A model generated the notes under the pieces. That model saw only the letters and a list, made by a program, of their open reading frames with translations. It was not told the DNA's origin and did no database searches. Shown in pieces: positions 37,536-48,914 of a stretch of DNA of 64,000 bases. Origin of the DNA: Vanilla planifolia. Lineage: Eukaryota; Streptophyta; Magnoliopsida; Asparagales; Orchidaceae. The stretch lies in assembly GCA_023846275.1 (NCBI GenBank), contig CM043868.1, positions 6,405,653-6,469,652 on the forward strand, read 5' to 3'. Each line of letters opens with the position of its first letter. Positions within the stretch are counted from its first letter, which is position 1. A program made the translations under genes and the position numbers.

Positions 37536-38900
37536 AAATTGAAAAAAAGAATTGAAATGTTTTATTCAAAATTATCAATACTTAAACAATTTTGTTTTCC
37601 CTTGTAAAAAATTGGTAGAACAATCCAAGTTTTATTTTGCTTCTCATTATTTCAATCGAAAGTCACGATTGATGGGCATTGTCATCCCAACCGTTGTCCG
37701 TAATGTTAAACATTTTATTTTTTAAAAAATAAGTTTTAAATTTTTGCAACTTACACATTCAGCCAACTTAACGTAAAGTTGTCATTTGATGATTTTTAAG
37801 CTTATAAATTTAAAATTCAGATAAATTTGAATCATATCCAAAAGTACAATTTGAGTTCTACATACAAGAGTAGCATTATTCTTACTACTATCAAAATAAA
37901 AAAAGAATAACATTTCTATTCATCTGTCAATAGCTTTCATAATTGTATAACATAATATGGTAGAAGTACTTGCATACTTGATTGCATTCTTAAGATGAGT
38001 AATATTTGTATTTGCTGTACTTTAGATTTTGTTTGCGCACTATATTTAATTATTTTTAAAATTTTCTTCTTTTTTAATTTAAGTATAAAAAAATTGACAG
38101 TTGTTATTTTTTGAAATTTTATTTTCACTCATACAAAAAGCATTTTTAAAATATTGTTTTTAAACTTACAAAAATCATATGCGGAAGTCTTATCCAGATA
38201 ATTGATGGGATTTTTTATTTAAGATAATTTTGAATAGACCAAATAAATTAAAATACTTTAATGTGGGGGTATCCGATAAGAATTACAAATATTTAAAATA
38301 TTTATATAAATTTTATAAAATTTAAACTTATCATTATTTAGAAAATTTTGATTTATCTTACTAAAATTTGGTAGAATGATTTCATAAATTTTTCTTTTCA
38401 TTATTTCAATAAAAAATCATGATTGATAGGCATTGTCATCCTTCAACTATTATCATTAATTACAAATTATCTTTTTGGAATTATTTATGACGTCAAGCTA
38501 TTGTTAGTTTATCATTGTGTATGTCTGATCACTGCAAGTTATCTTTAAATTATCAAATTGCTATTTATCTTTTTTAAAAAAGTCATATTTAAAGATATTA
38601 AATTAAGTAATAAATTTCAAATTTTCACAAACACTCACCCAAGTAACTTAATTTAAAATTATAGTTTTATGATTTTTTTAACTTAAAAAAATTAAATTCA
38701 TATAAAATTTTAATTATATCAAACCTAATGATTCTTTAGCACGAAAAAGTTAATTTCTCATTTCAAGAAATGATCATTTTTATTAAAATAACATAACTTA
38801 AATAATATTTTATTGCTCGTTTTTGTTTTTTAATTGAGAAGTCATAACATGGATTGTCAAAACAAGCAAACCATATGACTAAACATATGGAATCCTGAAT
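37536..38900 (+). repeat. Old direct duplication, about 770 bp apart
   Basis: A block near 37610-37700 (AAATTGGTAGAA, CATTATTTCAAT, GATTGATGGGCATTGTCATC) recurs near 38378-38470 with many differences, and neighbouring sequence is loosely alike. A third, fainter copy may begin near 38800. The source is unknown. Confidence 0.5.
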
Positions 38901-41879
38901 ATTGTATATAACTGTAATAGACTATATTCATTACGGTTCTTTATCGTTTGAATTTTCAAGACCATGTCAAGATGACAAGGGATCACTGACTATACAGCAT
39001 TCCATTAGTAAATTAATGCAGGAGCATTATGTCAACTTCATAAAGAAAGCTTTGAAATTTAAGTTCTTTTAAAAATAAAGATCAATTACACTGGTCTTTT
39101 AATATTATTATAATATATCAATCGATTGTCCTTCTTTTGTATTTAAAATATTTAAAATCCTATTTAATACTGTTGCTTCATTTTTTTTTCATGTTTCTTA
39201 TCTTGCTATAAAAATATTCTAATAACTAGGCTAAATCTCTAGTAGATGACAGTACGGGGTATCCCTCTTATTATACTTAGCAATTATTGAATCTTTCCCT
39301 TTCAATCAGAGTTCAAATGATCAAAATTTTGTGTTCTTAATAGGCAAAGTTCATCATTAGAGATTGTTGGCATTATTGTTTCCATCATTAAGTATTATAA
39401 GAGAGAATCTTTATTAGGATTGTATTGTATTTTTTTTACTCTAAGTTTTATTTCTTACATATAACAGAACATATTTTCCTAGCAACAAAAGTTCAAGGGG
39501 TTAATCAGACATGTCAAGTCCATCAGATGAAATATACGGAATAATTTTATAAATTGAAGGCTTTGGTGATGATTAATATGATGTCGAATCAGCAAGCTAA
39601 ACAAGTAATGTAAAAACATATCATGTACAAGTTTGAAGACATTGTTTTTGAAATTTTAAGACATTTTTAGTAATATCAATTTCATAATATATATACCTCA
39701 CTATTCCAAGTGTCTCAAGAATATTATTTTGGGTGTTTCATTTTAAAGCAAATAAAGATGACTCCAAAAGTACATTTCTTTAAGTGTTCTCAAGTTTCAT
39801 GTTAGGAGTAATTGCAGTTCCATCAAACATTTCTATAAACTTTTAAGTCATGACCAAGCACTCTAAGTGATTCACCTTTTTCATTCTTAAGATGCATTAA
39901 AATAAGATAATGAAATTTTTGTCATCATTTAAGTCACACATGGATAAAAGGTTCAACATTAAAGGGCTACGTTAATTCCTTTGAAAGAAAAAAGGACAAG
40001 GGTCCTATGGATCATTATTTGAAATTAAGTATACTCAAAGTGTAGTCTTAGATCAAGTCTATCATGTAAAAGAAGAACTCAAAGGTTTGAGAACTAGCTT
40101 GATCAAGAATACTCATAAATGATCCTAGAATAAGTAGAGCTCACAAGTGAGTCAATTGGAGGTGAGATAACTGACCTATTTATCCTAGTGTTGGTGAAGA
40201 AATCCTTGTATCAATTAATAGCATTGATTCTATAAATTGAAAAGGTAAAGTGAACAAGGGAAAATAAATTGTGAATAAGGGAAAAGGATTACAACAGAAT
40301 TATTACGTTGCATTTTTGGTTCATATATTTATTTTTCATGTATTTGCAATGCATATTCTTAATTAATAGCACATGAACATTTATGAACCTAGCATGTGAC
40401 ATGGCTATAACTTTGTAATGTTTTGCAATGAGATTATGTAGCATTGTATTCTATGTATATGCCAGTTGGATCTACATATTTTCTCTTAGTAATTATAAGT
40501 ATCATGGATAGAGTCCAAGTGAATAGTGAGTGCAGATGATGACATAATATGTTATTATGTTATTATTTCATTAGAAATAATCTTCTTAGATCTAGAACAT
40601 GGAATTGTAATTGATTTTGCTATTATAAATAACAATAATTTTTTGCTTAAATAATGTGTAGTTTTTTTTATTATGCTATAAAAAAAATTTAACATGTGCA
40701 TTTGCTATTTTAAAATTAAAAGGATAGTACCTTTTCTTATCTTTTACTACATAAGATGAAACTATAGTTTGCATTACTTTAGAAATGTTTATTTGTTATA
40801 TGCTTTTGAAAAGAATCATTTGAGTTGATTTTTTTTACAAAGGAATAACTTTAGTTATAGTTTTCAAATAAAAAAAGTTCATAACAAAAGGAGTTTTTTT
40901 TTCCAAATTCATGGTTTTCTTATATAAAAAATGGATTTAGAAATTAGGTGGTAATAATGGGTTGCTAAAATGCATTATCAAAGGCCAATATGTGTATGTC
41001 ACATTATTGAAGGCCATGGTCCTTTGAGGAGTGGAACATTGATCACAAAGTGTGCCACACTCAAGCTAAGACACATTATTGTTTTCACTCTTAAGGATGT
41101 TGTTGGCAATGAGAAGGCACAAGAAGGCATCAAAGAGCTTGGAATGTGCATAAACAAGTTTAATAAGAATCTTAAGTTCTAGTTCATGAACTTCTCATGC
41201 TTGTTTTTGCATTTTAGAGATAGTAAGGATACTGAATGCATGTGCAGATTTTTTATTGGTTATTGCAACGAAAGTCTTGATCATCATGATTTGATAGTAT
41301 AATTGCCATTTTGAAGTACATCTAATATTCTAACAATTACACATATGTGATGCACAGATCAAATGTTTCGATGAGCATAGCTGAGCACACATGGCACTTG
41401 AATAGGATTAGGTGCTTGAAAAAATTGATCTGATGGCCCAATGAATTTTAAAAAACATAGAATATTGACTACAATATGGAATAAAAAGAAAAGGATTAAA
41501 AAGTTTCATTGATCTAAGAAATGATATTTATTAATCTTTATGGTTTAAAGAAAAATGAAAGAATAAGAAATTTTTATAGTATATTTTAGATGGAGAAGAA
41601 ATATTTTGTAAAGAAATGTGAAATATTTTTTGTCATTAAGTTAGGTAAAAATTTAATTTTGTGTTCTGAATATATGTGTTGTTTGTATCATAATGTAGTG
41701 TTTAATTAAATATTTAATTTGTTTTAAAGCATGTTTAAAGTGATTGTAATGTTTTAATACAAAACTATAGTTGCTTTGTTTTGTTCTACACTTGGAAGCA
41801 CATTTAAAGATAATGATTTGATGGAGCATGTCCTAAGATAGTATGAAAATGATTGTTGTGTTCATTACAATGTTTAAGT
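38901..41879. other. Unassigned AT-rich DNA
   Basis: Nothing recognisable on either strand. The ORF at 40970-41182 (70 codons) has no family I know and no regulatory context. Confidence 0.45.
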
Positions 41880-42000
41880 AAGGGATAAGAAACCAAAAGA
41901 GAAAGAGAGAGGGATAAGCGAGATAAAATAAGAAGATAAAGGGGTAAAAGAGAGAAACTCAAGAGAGAGTTGGAGTGAGATTGAATTGGGAGAAATAATA
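41880..42000 (+). repeat. Purine-rich tract
   Basis: The plus strand is almost entirely A and G for about 120 bases, with GAGAGA and AAAAGAGA words. It lies just upstream of the 5S-bearing repeat pair. Such strand bias can form triplex DNA, but a role is only speculation. Confidence 0.7.
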
Positions 42001-42298
42001 GTCATATAGAGAAAAAAACTATTTATGAAGTGGCAAAGAGGTCATTTATGCCTTCTCAAATATAACTCTTATATACTAATATAACACCTAAGACCAAAGA
42101 AAGTAGGAAGTTATCATTGGGTGTTGTCTTATTAAGAAATCATTAGATAAATAGTGACTCATAATAGGCTTATAAGTGGAGGAACTAATAGATGAATAAT
42201 CCCACATTAATATAAAATAAACAAATCTTGAGTTTTATAAGTAAAGTCATACACCTTGAAATGGTAAGATTTCTTTTGAGGAAAAAAAACTCACATTG

Positions 42299-42360
42299 AA
42301 TCCCATGAAAATTTCATGGCTCAGTATGCTTAAGTTGGAGTAGAGTTGCAATGGATAAGG
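42299..42360 (+). pseudogene. 5S rRNA-like segment, left copy
   Basis: AATCCCATGAAAATTTCATG, then TCAGTATGCTTAAG and GGAGTAGAG, follow plant 5S from the GGATCCCATCAGAA region to GAGAGTAGTAC. It is more worn than the right copy. No pol III terminator was identified. Confidence 0.55.
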
Positions 42361-42693
42361 AGAGATCTCTTAGATAAAGAAAAAATCTAATTAGATTAGA
42401 ATAAAACTTTATAATGTCACAATATGATATTATAGTGGTACCTTCTAGTCATATATGGTTAAATGATGAAGTAACTAGACATTTTTTATGACACCAATTA
42501 CTAAAGAGGTTAAAGAGTGATCATTGGGTAGTGTCTTAGAGAGAAATTATCAAAAAAAGAGTAGATCTTAACATGCCTTATAGGTGGAAGGGTACAATGT
42601 GGATTATCTTACATCAGTTAAAGGAAGTAGAATCTTAAGCTTCATAAGTCATAAGTCTTGAAATAATGAGACATCTATTGGGGAAAAATCATG

Positions 42694-42754
42694 CTAGATC
42701 TCACAAGTTCATGATTAAGTGTGCTTAGTTGGAGTAGTATTTGGATGGTTGACC
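42694..42754 (+). pseudogene. 5S rRNA-like segment, right copy
   Basis: AGATCTCACAAGTTCATG, ATTAAGTGTGCTTAGTTG, then GAGTAGTATTTGGATGG and TTGACC follow plant 5S bases (ATCCCATCAGAACTCC, GTTAAGCGTGCTTGG, GAGTAGTACTAGGATGG, GTGACC) without gaps over most of the length. The internal promoter (A box, intermediate element, C box) lies in this span, but several bases differ, so activity is doubtful. Confidence 0.7.
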
Positions 42755-42840
42755 AAGAGAGAAAGGAATGCTTCGATAAGGACAAGTCTTGATTGCATTG
42801 GGAATATAGGTTACTAGAAAGGTTGGAATGTTGCAACTTA

Positions 42841-44162
42841 TGCATCATATAACATTCATGATGAAATTATCTAAAACAAAATTAATATAAATGTTTTTCC
42901 AACTTGGAATAACTAAATGTTTAAAAATCATAAAAACTATAAAAAAAATAAGAGAAAGAAAAGGCTAATGTAACCCTTACAATTGATATTCAAATTTATT
43001 TAAAATATAAAATTAATTAATAAGAAAATCTATAAAATAAGTCTATTTACTCTTATATAAGTGATACCTAGAAGACTATTTTTATCAAAATTTTGGAAGT
43101 AATAGTAATTCTTATAAATGAGCTACTTGGGCCCAAATTGACTTGTTAACCCAAAACAAAACTTTTTTATTTGTTTTAGTATATATTCTTGGTCTTATCC
43201 ATGGTCTATAATCAACATGATTCTTGTAAAATATTAGTTCTTTTATAATCTCTTATGGTTCATCAATTTCACAATAGCATAAGGAAATCCATTCTATAGA
43301 GTTGAATTCTAACTAGTCTTATAACAATTTTTGTGCTAGTTTCTCTATATATGACTTTGTTTGCTTGATACTCATTCTGATGGCTAATCTTTCCAATGAA
43401 GAAACTATTTTTACAAAGTTTATTTACCTACTTTATAAAATTTGCATGCTTAGTGGGTTCATCTTATAGATTGAGTGTTGGATGGTTGCAAATCTAATAT
43501 AAGATCACTAGCAAGTTTAATGTGCCTAAGAGGAACTCATCTATGAGCTCCTTGGGGATAATGATAATGAATAGCTCTAACAACTAAGTAGCTTTTAGGA
43601 AACATGTCTTATATTAAATATGTAGAATTTTCTTCATATGAAGGAATTACAATCAGCTACTATCTAAAAATCTCTTCTTAAGCAAATTAAAGCCAACATT
43701 TCGAGCATTAAATGAGGCATTTCTTTCAAGTCATCCTTGTGATCTAAGGGAGAGAATCTACACTTTTAATAATAATGAATGTAATAAGATATAGTTTATT
43801 TTCTTGTGAGGAAATAGGCTTCATTTGTAAATGGTAAACTTTTTAGATGGACTCAAGGATGTAATTTTTTTTATTTTGTCCATTAAATTTCAACACATTA
43901 ATTTTCTCATTGTCATAATTTATCACAATAAATGGTATGAACAAGTTCTCCTTAATAAGGAATGCATTACAATTAGATGCTTAGGTATTACTAGACATAT
44001 TCTTAATCTCCAACTTAGAAACCAAAATAATCATAGTGGTTAATTACTAATCTATGTTAAGATATCCATCTCATTTACTATGTCCTTAATTTTATTAAGG
44101 TGCTCACCAAACTTATTTCACCTATCTTAAGGCATATAACCATCCATGCAAACTTTTATCAT
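42841..44162. other. Unassigned AT-rich DNA
   Basis: No family was recognised. The ORF at 43831-44043 (70 codons) is open but resembles nothing I can name. Confidence 0.4.
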
Positions 44163-44988
44163 TGATTAGGGAATCAATTATAGGTCATTTAATTATCAAG
44201 AAATCCATGTTTGAGGAGGAATTAAGAGAAAATGTATTATAAAAGTTTGTTGAGTGACACACATGTGGCATCACCACTTATGTAAAAGAGGAACACAAAC
44301 ATAATGTATGTAGTAGCACATTGGCCATGTAGTAAGGTGCCTAACTTTGCATTAGACAATGCATAGGAAACCCAAGTGCATAACAATGCATGGGATAGGG
44401 CACAACTTTCCCAGTACATGCAATAGTGCATGTGATTGCACTTTAGATAGGGCAAGAAACTACTTGCAAAATGGTGCAAAACAAAACATGAGATAATGTG
44501 GCACATGAGGGGCAATAATGCACATACGAAAAGAAAGGGTTAAGAAGTGTGGCATGTGTAGTATGCATGGGCCCACTTTTACACATGCACCACCTACCAT
44601 TGTAGGTATACTTATTATGCCTATGTTTCATGTGTGCACAGTGAGTACACCTTGTGCAATACCTTTCACCACATGTGGATCATGCATGCGCAACAAGCAC
44701 ATAGTTAGTGCATATTTTACATACATATAGTTGGCAGTGAGCACACAAATTCTCTATAATAAATAAATTTTGAAATCAAAATGTATGAAACATGTGAGAA
44801 CAAATAAATAAGTATTTTATAATAAATTATTATATCCAAATATCATTAAAAAGTTCGAAAGATAGATGAAGAATTACATTCTTATCTTATACGAAAAATA
44901 AAAGCTCTCTTACTCCTTTAGTCTCTTAGTTCTTTATCATTCTTTCTTTTATTTTATTATTGTAACTATAAATTAGGTTCTGTTGTCA
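44163..44988 (+). repeat. Gypsy-type LTR, left copy
   Basis: Shares with 46790-47403, in order: TGATTAG start, TTAATTATC.AG.AAT.CATG, a GTGCA-rich middle, CAAATTCTCTA, ATTATATCCAA, GATGAAGAATTACATTC, a CTCTCTTACTCC-like pyrimidine stretch, TTCTTTA, and a TATTATTGTAACTATAA-type end. Boundaries are estimated from where similarity begins and fades. ORFs on both strands here are unsupported. Confidence 0.6.
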
Positions 44989-46789
44989 GAAGTTGGAGTG
45001 TTATGCCTGATGGATAAATCATTTATTTTTTTTATCATAATACTTTGATTTGATGTTTATGACAATAATTAATGAGAAAGGAGGTAAAGAACATGCTTAA
45101 AATGGAATTATGACATTAAGGAGGTATTAATCAAGGTGACTAAAAATTATGCCACCATCAAAACTGGAGACATATGTAGTTATATTATCTCAAAAAATAT
45201 TGGTGTTATTAGAGATGGTGGTAAAATCCTAATTCATTCTTATGATGGATCTAATAGATAACTTGTCAAAAGAAAATATTCTTAATAAGAAAACTCTTAG
45301 TTGAGTTTTAATCTAAGAGTAATTAGAGATGAAGGTAGGGCTGACATCATCAATCTGAATCCTTTAATGTTTAGGAATTGTTAACATCGATTTATGATGA
45401 ATGCTAAACTTGATCTTATTTTTTATGATAGTATAGTGGTGCAGAGAGATTAGATGCTTGGATGGGTAATTATAGACATATTTGTTGTATGACTATTCAT
45501 CAATTAATATGATAATAATTAAAGATGTCAAGTTATGTGCCAATTTAATAATTCACCTAAAAATTGGTATAATTATAATAATTTTCCCCATAGGATACAT
45601 AGATGAAGGGAGGAGTTAGTGGCATAGCTTATGACACTAATAAGAAAAAATAATATAAGAATATATAATATAATTCTGATAAAATATAAATTTTGAAATA
45701 CCCACAATAAGTACTAAAATATATCATATGTTTGTATTATCTTATTGTCATCATATTTACTCTTTTTTTCCTTTTCAATCTCTGAAACAACACTATCATA
45801 ATGACTATCAAGACTAAGAATAAATACAAAGGGACAATAATAAAAGGACTAAATACTAGAAAGTCTAAGTAATAGTCCAAAAGTTAGTAATGAATGAGAG
45901 AATAGCCTTTGAAAAAGTATGTTACTATAATGAGCACCAACACCCCCATTTGTCAAATTAAAAAATATAAGGACCATTATAAGTAGACAAAGCACATAAA
46001 ATAAAATTGTAAGAAATTGTATCTTGAGCTATCTCTAGAAACTTTTAACATAAAGACAAAGTACTCATTGCAGCCAAGAATAAAATAGTACTTGAAACCT
46101 CACAATATATTGATGAGTGTTTATCCCTTATGGTAAGTCTAAAAGTGATAAACTGTGAAATACAAACAAAAGGAGAATACTTCATAATTAATATTCAAGT
46201 GAAGAAAGATCTTATAAATATTATTGTTGATACTAAAAGTGAGAAGAATCTAATATTAGAGTCTTAGAAAGAGATTAAACTTAAGGGCCACAACACATCC
46301 TAGACCATATTTCTTAGGATGGATTCATAAAGACTTTGCAGTGAGAGTAAAAAAATGATCTAATGTAAACTTTTTCATGACCAAAGAATGTATTAGTGAG
46401 GTTGTCCATAATGTGAGAACTTTAAATATTTATCAAATTATATTGGGAAACAGATAATGGGATTTGGATGCCAAATACTATTGCAAGAATAGTGAAATTG
46501 GTTCATGAAGGATGGATAGAACCTCATTCCAACATGAGGCAAATAAGAATTAATAAAATGCATTCTTGGTGCCAATCAAGTGAACATGCTAGTAACACCA
46601 ACCAAAGTTATTTGTTGCTTGTAACCTAATCAAAGCAATTGATTAATGTGATTGATTGAAATTCCAACCTCTAAAGGTTAGCTAAGAAGACAAAATTAGA
46701 TTCTATGTTATTAAGAGAATCCATAGAAAATCAATTTAACCTTAAAAAAGAAGATTTGATTTGACTTGAATCTCAAAAAGCAGAGCATA
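44989..46789 (+). pseudogene. Gypsy internal relic: gag end and protease
   Basis: Only the right half is recognisable. Near 46110-46260 the plus strand reads LKVINCEIQTKGEYFIINI, then IIVDTKSEKNLI, where gypsy proteases have LVDTGASHNFI. The DTG active site has become DTK. A frameshift later comes HPRPYFLGWIHKDFAVRV, then FMTKECISEV and QIILGNR (46295-46450), the characteristic protease tail of one plant gypsy group (HPRPY.LGW..K and ILG.PYL). Further on, NAFLVPIK near 46560 matches the segment before RT. RT and integrase are missing. Stops are frequent. 44989-46100 yields nothing certain. Confidence 0.65.
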
Positions 46790-47403
46790 TGATTAGAAGA
46801 TTTATTATTGGTATATTTAATTATCTAGCAATTCATGTTTATTAAGGACTCCTAAGAAGAAGAAGGTTATACAACAATGCATGTATAATAACTTATAGAA
46901 TAGTGTTATGGATAGAACATGAGAAACACGACACATATAGTAAGACATTGGATAGAGCATAAGATGCCTAGCATATGTAATAACATATAGGTCTATGATT
47001 GAAATAGTGTGAGATACTACAAGCAAGATAATGCTAGGTAGTGTGTGGGATAGTAAGATGTGCAAAGGATAGTGGAGTGCATGCACAAAACAAGACATAG
47101 GAAGTGCAACTTGCATGACACAAATGAGACACACTATGGATAGCATGTGCTGTAGTAGGTGGATCAAGCATGCAAATTCTCTACAGTGGCTCATTTGAAG
47201 TAAAAAACATTCAACATATCAAAAAAAGAATTAAAATTTTTTAATAAAATATTATATCCAATTCCTTATAATGGAGAAGAAGGTGAAGAATGACATTCCC
47301 ATCTTTTGGTAGAACAACTCTCTCCTTCACTCTCTTTGTTCTTTACTATTATTTATGTTATTACTATTATAACTTTGACATAAGGTCTATTATTGAGGAT
47401 TCA
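46790..47403 (+). repeat. Gypsy-type LTR, right copy
   Basis: Partner of 44163-44988, shorter by about 200 bp. The minus ORF at 46817-47194 within it is a chance frame in LTR sequence. Confidence 0.6.
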
Positions 47404-48252
47404 GAGACTCCTATAAGATGACTCATCATGATACTTATAATTGTACTTGACCCAATATATTGTTATTATTTCTTAATGAGTAATGGTACATTTTCCTTGT
47501 CTTTATTATTTGGCTAAAGTGTTGGCCCAAAATATCCTTACATGACCACTAATTTTATTTTAGCAAAATTATTTTTTTTAAGTAATCCTCCTATACCTCT
47601 CAAAGAAGCTTTATATCTTGGCCAATAAGTTTAGAATAGTCATACATACTATCAAATGTTGGCATCTTAACCCTTAACCATTTTATGGATACTTAATTGG
47701 TCATCCTTATTATTCTTACTTGGAGGAGGTCACTTATCTACTTTATTCTCCTTAAGTTATGATGATCATCTATGGATTCTATTTATGTGAGTCATGAAAT
47801 TATTCAATTAAGCCACTCAAGGTGGTTTGTATTCTATAGAAAGTATGCTTGTACTACATGTTGTAATGGGTTCATATCATCCCTAAAGCTTTTTGAAGTT
47901 TTTAAATTTGTTTCATCATTGCAGCATTATGTCTTAAATAAGACAACATTAATAATAATAATATGCAAAAATAATTTGCTTCACCTTATAATTCAAAAGT
48001 AATAATTTTCTTAGCTATTCAATTTTTCTAAATATAAAATAATATTTTTTTTTAAAAATAACAATCTTCACCATGCAAAAAAATATATTAATGAAAAGTT
48101 AAAGTATTTTTATTTTAGTTCAATAGTTGTCAATCTATTTATTTAAGCATTAATCAAAGTTTTCAATCTAAAGAAAAAACATTTTAGATTACATATGTTA
48201 ATTTGTATTCTAGTTGTTGTGGGGATTGAGGAGGCATAACATTTAAAGTAGA
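47404..48252. other. Unassigned AT-rich DNA
   Basis: Nothing recognisable. The ORF at 47772-48002 is unsupported. Confidence 0.4.
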
Positions 48253-48272
48253 TCTCTCTCTCTCTCTCTCTT
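48253..48272. repeat. (TC)n microsatellite
   Basis: A tract of about nine TC/CT dinucleotides. Confidence 0.95.
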
Positions 48273-48643
48273 TATTGTCTTTTAAGGGATTGAGGTATGC
48301 TAATTTATTTTGGGTTTGTAATTTCATATGAAAAATAACTAAATAAATATATAGTTAGTTCATATGAACTACGATGAAACATATCTATCATGCTAGAAAA
48401 TAATATGCCATATAATGAAACTATATTTTATTAACAAACTTTTACTCTTCAAAAACTCTCCTTATCAATAGTTTAATTAAGATCTATCAAAGTCCTTAAG
48501 ATGAGAATGTTCTATTGATATTTTGAGGATATTCTTGGTTCTCAATGATGTTGGATAGAATTAGCCTTGGTTGAATTCTTGAGGAAGAAAATAGGGTTCA
48601 ATCTAAGAAGCCCTTGGTTGAACCTAAAACAAGGTTATTTGGG

Positions 48644-48880
48644 TAAGAAAACAGGTGAAGAAAATGAAAGGTGAAGGAAGGTCTTTAGAGAAGTGAGAAA
48701 GTGAAGAGGAGAGAATTTTTGTGGAGAGAGAAACCAAGAAAGAAGATCACCAAGAGAGAGGTTAAGGATAATGGTAGGTGAAGTAGAATAATCAAAAGAG
48801 ATAAGAGGTATAAGAAAGAGAAACCAAGAGGGGTGAAAGAAAGTGAAAGAAACTTGGGAGTTGAAATGGGTAGTTGAAGC
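48644..48880 (+). repeat. Purine-rich tract
   Basis: About 230 bases of mainly A and G on the plus strand, including repeated GAGAGA, GAAACCAAG and GTGAAAG words, directly beyond the 3' end of the minus-strand LINE. It reads as pyrimidine-rich in the LINE sense. 48273-48643 shows nothing else. Confidence 0.65.
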
Positions 48881-48914
48881 CTATGTTAAGAATATTTATG
48901 ATAGATCATATAAG

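Larger units (their letters stand above)
42082..42840 (+). mobile_element. Cassandra-like TRIM relic (paired repeats with 5S-like sequence)
   Basis: Two diverged direct repeats, about 42082-42400 and 42488-42840, lie about 408 bp apart. Shared landmarks in order: GACC/CTAAAG, ATCATTGGGT, TTATAAGTGGA / TTATAGGTGGAAG, CCCACAT / CTTACATCA, CTTGAAAT, a G-rich/A-rich step, then a 5S rRNA-like segment. Cassandra elements are short non-coding LTR retrotransposons whose LTRs carry 5S rRNA sequence with pol III boxes. Paired 5S-bearing repeats without coding sequence fit that. The internal part and exact ends are not clear, and both copies are decayed. Confidence 0.6.

Noticed and set aside
42299..42754. 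Functional 5S rRNA genes
   Set aside because: Both segments are incomplete and differ from plant 5S at many positions, including promoter bases. They fit TRIM-borne 5S relics better.
43831..44043. 70-codon plus ORF next to the gypsy relic
   Set aside because: No recognised domain. Its length is expected by chance in this amount of sequence.
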